In this document: positions 26,861 to 32,782 of the stretch, one piece after another
Numbering within the stretch: position 1 is the first letter of the stretch
Layout: every line of letters begins with the position of its first letter
From: an uncultured Cryomorphaceae bacterium
GTDB taxonomy: Bacteria; Bacteroidota; Bacteroidia; Flavobacteriales; UBA7430
Length of the DNA stretch: 32,782 bases
Direction: 5' to 3'
NCBI GenBank assembly: GCA_902551855.1
Contig: CACDER010000010.1
Location: 1 to 32,782 of the forward strand
Notes under the pieces: model-generated
Databases searched by the model: none
What the model saw: only the letters and a program-made list of their open reading frames with translations
Told to the model about the DNA's origin: nothing
Program-made: the position numbers and the translations under genes

Positions 26861-27799
26861 ATGAATAAAATTGGAATTATTGATTTAGGGACAAATACAT
26901 TCAATTTAATAGTTGCCAACAAAAGCACAAATAATTTAGATATAATTTTCAAAAAAAAAATTCCTGTAAAACTTGGTGAGGGTGGAATAAATAAAGGTGA
27001 AATATCAAAAAAAGCCTATTTAAGAGGGTTAGATGCAATATCTAAATTTAAAAAAGAAATTACAAACTTCAAACTAGATAAAGTTGTTGGAGTTGGTACA
27101 TCAGCAATCAGATCTGCTGCTAATGGTCAAGAATTTCTAAATGAAATTTTTAAACAATTTCATTTAGAAATTGATATAATTTCAGGAGATAAAGAAGCTG
27201 AATTGATTTATTTTGGTGTAAAAAATGCGATTCGTCTAAAAAAACAACCAATACTAATAGTAGATATAGGCGGCGGAAGTACTGAATTTATTATTGGGAA
27301 CGATACAGAAATTTTTTGGAAAAAAAGTTATCAAATTGGATGTGCCAGATTACTTGAGAAATTTAATCCTTCTGATCCAATAAGTATTAATGAGATAATT
27401 AACATTGAAAAATTTTTTAAAACTGAATTAGATAATTTGATAGTCCAAGCACAGAATTTTGAAATTTCTGATTTAATCGGTTGTTCAGGTTCATTTGAAT
27501 CACTTCATAAAATGTTAAATTATAACAATATTGAAAAAAATAACTTAAAAAAGAGTATAAATTTTTTTGAATTGGATATTTCAGGTTACAATCAAATTCA
27601 AAAAATGATAATTGAATCAAAGTCAATTGATAGAAAAAAAATTAATGGCTTAATTCCTATGAGGTCTGAAATGATAGTTATGTCAGTAATAATTATAAAT
27701 TTTATTTTGAAAAATATAGGAATTCAAAACATAAAATACTCTAAATTCTCACTAAAAGAAGGACTTTTAGATAGAATTTTAAAAAACAATTATAAATAA
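26861..27799 (+). CDS. Ppx/GppA family exopolyphosphatase/phosphatase
   Basis: 312 aa; 'GIIDLGTNTFNLIV', 'VGTSAIRSAANG', 'LIVDIGGGSTEFIIG', 'GCSGSFESL'. Confidence 0.93.
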   Translation: MNKIGIIDLGTNTFNLIVANKSTNNLDIIFKKKIPVKLGEGGINKGEISKKAYLRGLDAISKFKKEITNFKLDKVVGVGTSAIRSAANGQEFLNEIFKQFHLEIDIISGDKEAELIYFGVKNAIRLKKQPILIVDIGGGSTEFIIGNDTEIFWKKSYQIGCARLLEKFNPSDPISINEIINIEKFFKTELDNLIVQAQNFEISDLIGCSGSFESLHKMLNYNNIEKNNLKKSINFFELDISGYNQIQKMIIESKSIDRKKINGLIPMRSEMIVMSVIIINFILKNIGIQNIKYSKFSLKEGLLDRILKNNYK

Positions 27800-27812
27800 T
27801 ATATTAACAAAT

Positions 27813-28055
27813 ATGATACCAAAATTTTTAGTTGGAGACAATAGTGAAATGGAAGACTCTGTTTTTATCATTCACACTCAATCTCCAAAATTTATATTAG
27901 ATATTGATTCAGAAAATATTCACTGGTTAGAAAATTTTGATAAAATTAATTTGAACTTTGAAGGTGAAAATTTAAAAGAATATACCAATGATCTTATTGA
28001 TAAAGCAAAAAAGTTTTACGATAAAGAATTAGAATATTATGAAAAATATGATTAA
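27813..28055 (+). CDS. Small conserved hypothetical protein (Flavobacteriia type)
   Basis: 80 aa; 'MIPKFLVGDNSEMEDSVFIIHTQSPKFIL...FYDKELEYYEKYD'; own ATG shortly after ppx; acidic soluble protein. Confidence 0.65.
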   Translation: MIPKFLVGDNSEMEDSVFIIHTQSPKFILDIDSENIHWLENFDKINLNFEGENLKEYTNDLIDKAKKFYDKELEYYEKYD

Positions 28056-28127
28056 ATCTTAAAATTGTATATTTTAAAATCATTTTATAGATTAAAAACT
28101 AATTATTCCCGATTATAAGAAAAAATC

Positions 28128-28157
28128 TTGCTTATATCAATATTATTTATAAATTTG
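28128..28157 (+). promoter_or_regulatory. Predicted rho promoter (TTG-N19-TAAATTTG)
   Basis: TTG at 28128-28130, TAAATTTG at 28150-28157, 19-nt spacer; fits the Bacteroidetes -33/-7 consensus. Confidence 0.5.
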
Positions 28158-28244
28158 TTTAACTATTCTCAATATAACCTCCTTCAAACAACTCTTATTT
28201 AATTTATAAATCTTCTTATAAAAAATTAACTACAAAACATTATT

Positions 28245-29786
28245 ATGTATGATATTTTAGAATTAAAGACTAAATTGCTTCCTGAACTTCAAGAAATAGC
28301 AAAAAAACTAAATGTAAATAAATATAGAACCTTGAAAAAGATAGATTTAATTTATCAAATTCTAGATTTACAAGCCATTAAACCAAAAGAAAAAAACAAT
28401 TTAGTGAAAAAAACAAAACAATTATCTTTAAAAAATAATTCCAATTTTAAAGACTCAGATCAAAAAAATTACAAGAAACATAACAATCAAAAAAATGATT
28501 CTTACAAGAAAGATGATCAAAAAAAATTTAACTTTAACGAGAATAATTCGACTAAAGTAGAAGATTCAAATTCCAAAAAAATTAGAAAAATACCTACAGA
28601 TAACAATATTAACAGTAAAAATTCCTTTAAACCAAATCAACAAAGAAAAAACTCTAAAGTATTTATAGAATTTGATGGTATTGTTACTAATGAAGGAGTT
28701 CTAGAGATAATGCCTGACGGGTACGGTTTCCTTCGTTCATCTGACTACAATTATTTGAGCTCTCCAGATGATGTTTATGTTTCTCATTCTCAAATAAAAA
28801 TTTATGGTCTAAAAACTGGAGATACTGTAAGCGGAGAAATTAGACCCCCAAAAGAAGGCGAAAAATATTTTCCATTAACAAAAGTAGATAAAGTTAATGG
28901 TTGTAAACCTAATTTAGTTCGTGATAGAATTTCTTTTGAGCATCTTACTCCACTTTTCCCTAATGAAAAATTTAATATAGCCAATAATAAAGCTAGTACC
29001 TCATCCAGAATTATTGATCTGTTTTCTCCTATTGGAAAGGGTCAAAGAGGACTAATAGTAGCTCAACCAAAAACTGGAAAAACAGTTTTATTAAAAGAAG
29101 TTGCTAATTCAATTGCTAAAAATCATCCTGAAGTATATATGATTGTTTTATTGATTGACGAAAGACCAGAAGAAGTAACTGATATGGCAAGAACAGTAAA
29201 TGCTGAAGTTGTCTCTTCTACTTTTGATGAGCCAGCTGACAGGCATGTTAAAGTAGCAAACTTAGTTTTAGAAAAATCAAAACGAATGGTTGAATCAGGA
29301 CATGATGTGGTAATTTTACTAGATTCCATAACCCGACTTGCTAGAGCTTATAATACTGTATCCCCTGCCTCAGGTAAAGTTTTATCAGGAGGAATAGATG
29401 CAAATGCTCTTCACAAACCTAAAAGATTTTTTGGTGCTGCAAGAAATATCGAAAATGGTGGCTCTCTAACAATAATTGCTACTGCATTAGTTGATACTGG
29501 CTCTAAAATGGATGAAGTTATATTTGAAGAATTTAAAGGTACAGGTAACATGGAAATGCAGCTTGATAGAAAAATATCAAATAAAAGAATATATCCTGCA
29601 ATTGACATAGTTAACTCAAGTACAAGAAGAGAAGATTTACTCATGGGTAAAGAAGCATTACAGAGAGTATGGATAATGAGAAAACACCTTTCTGACATGA
29701 CTCCACTTGAAGCTATGGAATTTTTAAAAGATAGATTAGAAAGAACTGATAATAATGCAGAATTTTTGATGTCAATGAATAGCTAG
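28245..29786 (+). CDS. rho: Transcription termination factor Rho with N-terminal N/K-rich insertion
   Basis: 513 aa; Rho_N-like '[18 protein letters not shown]', '[30 protein letters not shown]', '[29 protein letters not shown]', '[15 protein letters not shown]', '[14 protein letters not shown]'. Confidence 0.97.
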   Translation: MYDILELKTKLLPELQEIAKKLNVNKYRTLKKIDLIYQILDLQAIKPKEKNNLVKKTKQLSLKNNSNFKDSDQKNYKKHNNQKNDSYKKDDQKKFNFNENNSTKVEDSNSKKIRKIPTDNNINSKNSFKPNQQRKNSKVFIEFDGIVTNEGVLEIMPDGYGFLRSSDYNYLSSPDDVYVSHSQIKIYGLKTGDTVSGEIRPPKEGEKYFPLTKVDKVNGCKPNLVRDRISFEHLTPLFPNEKFNIANNKASTSSRIIDLFSPIGKGQRGLIVAQPKTGKTVLLKEVANSIAKNHPEVYMIVLLIDERPEEVTDMARTVNAEVVSSTFDEPADRHVKVANLVLEKSKRMVESGHDVVILLDSITRLARAYNTVSPASGKVLSGGIDANALHKPKRFFGAARNIENGGSLTIIATALVDTGSKMDEVIFEEFKGTGNMEMQLDRKISNKRIYPAIDIVNSSTRREDLLMGKEALQRVWIMRKHLSDMTPLEAMEFLKDRLERTDNNAEFLMSMNS

Positions 29787-29794
29787 AAAAAGAG

Positions 29795-29819
29795 AAAGCC
29801 ACTATTTAAGTGGCTTTTA
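29795..29819 (+). terminator. Intrinsic terminator-like hairpin after rho
   Basis: AAAGCCACT-ATTTA-AGTGGCTTT perfect 9-bp stem with 5-nt loop, then a short T run (ends ...CTTTTAG), 8 nt after the rho stop. Confidence 0.75.
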
Positions 29820-29977
29820 GAATTAGAATTATATTATTTCAATCCCCCGAATGACTTAATATAACTTTTTTTGGATAAGCAAACATACAAATCGATTTAA
29901 TATCTTTTAACTTCGAAAAAAATAGATATCAAGAAAATATTGTGAATAACTTTTTATGTTAAAAAATTATACAAAAA

Positions 29978-30445
29978 TTGAAATTTAAAATACGTAAAGG
30001 AAAAAAAAAAGATATTCCCAAAATCTTTGAATTAATTAAAGAACTAGCTTCATATGAAAAAGCTATTTCAGAAGTTGATATATCAGAAAAAGAATTGTTA
30101 GTTGATGGTTTTGGTAAAAAAAAATGGTATTGGTTTATTGTCGCTGAGAGAAATAATGAAATTTTGGGAATGAGTTTTTACTTTATTAGATATTCGACCT
30201 GGAAAGGAAAAATACTATTTCTCGAAGATTTTATCGTCAAAAAAAAATATAGAAGATTTGGTATTGGAAGAAAACTTTTTGAAGAAACAATAAAAGTTTG
30301 TAAAGAGCAAAATCTTAACGGGATGTGCTGGCAAGTTCTTGATTGGAACGAAATAGCAATAAATTTCTATAAAAAATATAATTCAAATATTTCTAACGAA
30401 TGGCTAAACGGGAGATTAACAAAAAATCAAATTGAAAAATTTTAA
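29978..30445 (+). CDS. GNAT family N-acetyltransferase (diamine/spermidine acetyltransferase-like), TTG start
   Basis: 155 aa; 'IRKGKKKDIPKIFELIKELASYEKA', 'FLEDFIVKKKYRRFGIGRKLFEETIKVC', 'GMCWQVLDWNEIAINFYKKYN'. Confidence 0.92.
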   Translation: MKFKIRKGKKKDIPKIFELIKELASYEKAISEVDISEKELLVDGFGKKKWYWFIVAERNNEILGMSFYFIRYSTWKGKILFLEDFIVKKKYRRFGIGRKLFEETIKVCKEQNLNGMCWQVLDWNEIAINFYKKYNSNISNEWLNGRLTKNQIEKF

Positions 30446-30476
30446 AAAATATATTATATTTAAAAAAATTAAACAA

Positions 30477-31199
30477 ATGAAAAAAGTAATTCTAATAATC
30501 TATTTTTTGACTTCAAACTTACTTTCTCAAACAACTAATAATAATTGTTGTATAAATGAAGATTGGATAAATCAGTTCCCAATATGTCCAATGATATACG
30601 ATCCTGTTTTAGGTTGTAATGGTGAAACATATTCTAACAGTTGTGTAGCTCAAAATTCTGGGGTTTCTAATTGGACTAACTCTTTTGGTGAATCAACAAA
30701 TTTAGTCTGGGATTGTGAAGAAAATAATTCTTCACCAATTTGTGTGTCTCTTTTTTCAAATACTGGGATTTTTGATGTAGGAGATTGGACTAATCCCAAT
30801 GATCCATGTGAATCTGGGTATTGTAATTCTGATGGATTTTTTGCACCTATTATTATAGATTGTGCCGAACAAATGGGTGTTCCATGTGATGGAAATTGGA
30901 CAACAGAAGAAGGCCAATGTTGTTCATCATGTATTAGTATTAACTCTGATGATTGTAGTAATATTTCCATAAATATTGAAAATGGTTGGAATATGATTGG
31001 ATTTCATTGCTCTTCAGATACAGATGTGAGTTTAGCTTTATCCTCAATTTCTGACAAAATAATTATTGTTAAAGATGTAGTTGGAAATGTATATCTTCCA
31101 GATTTTGATTTTAATGGCATTGGTAACTTAGAAAGAGGTTATGGTTATCTGATAAAAGTCAGTGAATCAATAACTAATTTTAATATTTGCCAGTTTTAA
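30477..31199 (+). CDS. Secreted Cys-rich mosaic protein: degenerate Kazal-like segment, VWC-like Cys segment and C-terminal 'GWNMIGF...IVKD..GNVYLP' domain
   Basis: Start chosen at internal ATG 30477 giving signal peptide 'MKKVILIIYFLTSNLLSQ'; 'CPMIYDPVLGCNGETYSNSCVAQNSGVSNW' is Kazal-like; 'WTNPNDPCESGYC...CDGNWTTEEGQCCSSC' is VWC-like. Confidence 0.6.
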   Translation: MKKVILIIYFLTSNLLSQTTNNNCCINEDWINQFPICPMIYDPVLGCNGETYSNSCVAQNSGVSNWTNSFGESTNLVWDCEENNSSPICVSLFSNTGIFDVGDWTNPNDPCESGYCNSDGFFAPIIIDCAEQMGVPCDGNWTTEEGQCCSSCISINSDDCSNISINIENGWNMIGFHCSSDTDVSLALSSISDKIIIVKDVVGNVYLPDFDFNGIGNLERGYGYLIKVSESITNFNICQF

Positions 31200-32611
31200 A
31201 TAATCCCATAAAAAATAATAGGTACAAAAAAATATGTTATTATAGTTATTATAACTATTGAAACTATATTCATCCAAAATCCTACCCTAATCATATCGCT
31301 TATCTTTAGTAAATTTGATCCAAAAACTATTGCATTTGGTGGAGTTGCAACAGGTAGCATATAGGCACATGATGCTGAAATTGTAGCACCAGTCATTAAA
31401 ATTATAGGATTTACATTCAATACTAATGCAAGTGGAATTAAAATTGGAAGTACAACTGATGTAGTGGCCATGTTAGATGTAATTTCAGTTAAAAAGTTAA
31501 CACACGTAATTATAATTATCAATACTAATATTAAGTTAAATTCTTTTAACAAATAAAATTGACTGCCTATCCAGTTAGATAATCCTGAAATTGAAAATCC
31601 ATTAGCTAAAGTTATACCACCTCCAAACAATAATAATACACCCCACGGTAACTTTAAAGCATCATTCCAAGTTATTAATTTAACTCTATTTTTTTTTATT
31701 GGAAAAGTAAATAAAACAAAAACAGATATTAATGCAATTATTGAATCATTTAATCCAGAAATATAAATTTGTAAATATTTTCTTGTTAACCACAATAAAA
31801 TAGTAGATATAAATAGAACAAAGACTACTTTTTCATTAAATGACATTTTTCCAAGTTTCTTTAACTCAACTAAAATTATAGATTTGTTAGGAGTTATTTT
31901 TTTTATATCGGTGAAATTAAATGCTATTTTAGTGATATATATCCATAAGATGAAAAGCAGAATTATGGAAAAAGGTAATCCAACATACATCCATTCTAAA
32001 AATCCAATTTCTTTTCCAAATTTCTCTTGGATATTAGCTGCCAAAACTAAATTTGGGGGGGTTCCAATTAAAGTTGCTACACCTCCAATTGATGCGCTAA
32101 AAGCAATACTAAGCATTAAAGCAATGTTAAAATCTTTTGACTTATCATTTACGTGGTTAATTACTGCTAAACCAATAGGAAGCATCATTACTGTTGTGGC
32201 AGTATTAGAAATCCACATTGAAAGAAATGCAGATGAAATCATTACACCTAAAATTATTTTACTTTTTGTATCTCCAATTATTGAAATAATATTTAAAGCA
32301 ATTCTTTTGTGGAGATTGCATTTTTCGATAGCAATTGCAATAATAAAGCCTCCAATAAATAAAAATATTAAAGGATGACTGTAACCTTTAACAGTTTCTG
32401 CAATTGACAATCCGCCAGTAAGAGGAAAGAGAACAATTGGTAGTAATGAAGTAATTGGAATTGGAATAGCCTCTGTAACCCACCATGTTGCAATCCATAA
32501 AGTTGAAGCTAGGACTGCCCTACCATTAGATGAAAGTTCGTTAAATTCTACAAAACAAAAAATAATAATAAATAATAGTGGACCAAGAAATAAGCCAATT
32601 TTTTTTTTCAT
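31196..32611 (-). CDS. SLC13/DASS family anion:sodium symporter
   Basis: 471 aa polytopic; 'LASTLWIATWWVTEAIPIPITSLLPIVLFPL', 'FLFIGGFIIAIAIEKCNLHKRIAL', 'WISNTATTVMMLPIGLAV', 'GGVATLIGTPPNLV', 'SNMATTSVVLPIL', 'LPVATPPNAIVFGS'. Confidence 0.95.
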   Translation of the reverse strand: MKKKIGLFLGPLLFIIIFCFVEFNELSSNGRAVLASTLWIATWWVTEAIPIPITSLLPIVLFPLTGGLSIAETVKGYSHPLIFLFIGGFIIAIAIEKCNLHKRIALNIISIIGDTKSKIILGVMISSAFLSMWISNTATTVMMLPIGLAVINHVNDKSKDFNIALMLSIAFSASIGGVATLIGTPPNLVLAANIQEKFGKEIGFLEWMYVGLPFSIILLFILWIYITKIAFNFTDIKKITPNKSIILVELKKLGKMSFNEKVVFVLFISTILLWLTRKYLQIYISGLNDSIIALISVFVLFTFPIKKNRVKLITWNDALKLPWGVLLLFGGGITLANGFSISGLSNWIGSQFYLLKEFNLILVLIIIITCVNFLTEITSNMATTSVVLPILIPLALVLNVNPIILMTGATISASCAYMLPVATPPNAIVFGSNLLKISDMIRVGFWMNIVSIVIITIITYFFVPIIFYGII

Positions 32612-32615
32612 TTAA

Positions 32616-32782
32616 TTAATTGTATAACAAGTTAGCTGCAAATGGAGCAGTTAATGAATTATTATGTCCTGCTGAGGGGACAATGTGAAACTCCCAATTA
32701 AAAAGAGAATTTATTTGATCTGAAATTTCTAAAGATCTGTTGTAAAAATGAAGAGCCCTTGATAAACGAGTTTCTCCTTGTA
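32616..32782 (-). CDS. C-terminal fragment of a probable alpha/beta-hydrolase-type protein (truncated by window edge)
   Basis: Hand translation of the reverse strand: 'QGETRLSRALHFYNRSLEISDQINSLFNWEFHIVPSAGHNNSLTAPFAANLLYN*'; 'GETRLxRxxxFY' and 'VPSAGHNN' (catalytic-His context) recall esterase-like proteins. Open to the window end. Confidence 0.45.
   Translation of the reverse strand, partial: QGETRLSRALHFYNRSLEISDQINSLFNWEFHIVPSAGHNNSLTAPFAANLLYN

Noticed and set aside
27417-27626. 69-aa minus-strand ORF within ppx
   Set aside because: Antisense shadow ORF; no independent support.
28060-28085. AT-only inverted repeat (TTAAAAT-TGTAT-ATTTTAA) after the 80-aa ORF as terminator
   Set aside because: Stem has no G:C pairs and no T tail, so it is expected by chance in such AT-rich sequence.
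28802-29698. Three minus-strand ORFs (60, 68 and 95 aa) within rho
   Set aside because: Antisense to highly conserved rho sequence; open frames explained by rho codon usage.
30650-30970. 106-aa minus-strand ORF opposite the Kazal-like gene
   Set aside because: The plus-strand frame has a signal peptide and recognisable Cys motifs; the antisense frame has none.
31884-32378. 164-aa plus-strand ORF opposite the SLC13 transporter
   Set aside because: Antisense of a membrane protein gene gives a long hydrophobic shadow ORF; no own motif.
1-32782. CRISPR arrays, transposases, phage genes, toxin-antitoxin or defence islands
   Set aside because: Looked for direct repeats with spacers, DDE transposase motifs, small paired ORFs and nuclease/helicase defence cassettes; none seen. 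The PcrA-like helicase fits a housekeeping role next to DUF4290 and murA.

Overview
AT-rich window with Bacteroidetes (Flavobacteriia-like, probably marine) character, based on gene families (DUF2795, DUF4290, putative porin, type IX secretion type B C-terminal domain), TAnnTTTG promoters and absent Shine-Dalgarno sites. Content is mostly core housekeeping: secA, cobalamin adenosyltransferase, an ABC ATPase, hldD, a PTPS/folE pair, fabD, an M20 peptidase, a DegT aminotransferase, kdtA, pcrA/uvrD, murA, grpE-dnaJ, ppx, rho and a SLC13/DASS transporter. I saw no CRISPR array, tRNA, rRNA, insertion sequence, phage or defence module. Nothing here convincingly forms a new multi-gene system. Items most worth a second look: a SAM-methyltransferase-like protein that seems to have lost its SAM-binding motif; an 89-nt leader of rho with no G at all (candidate rut/autoregulation site) and a long N/K-rich disordered insertion in Rho; a perfect inverted repeat overlapping the predicted grpE-dnaJ promoter; a giant T9SS type-B protein with an about 180-residue super-repeat; and a Cys-poor Kazal-like mosaic protein. 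All homology statements come from recognising motifs by eye; no searches were run.
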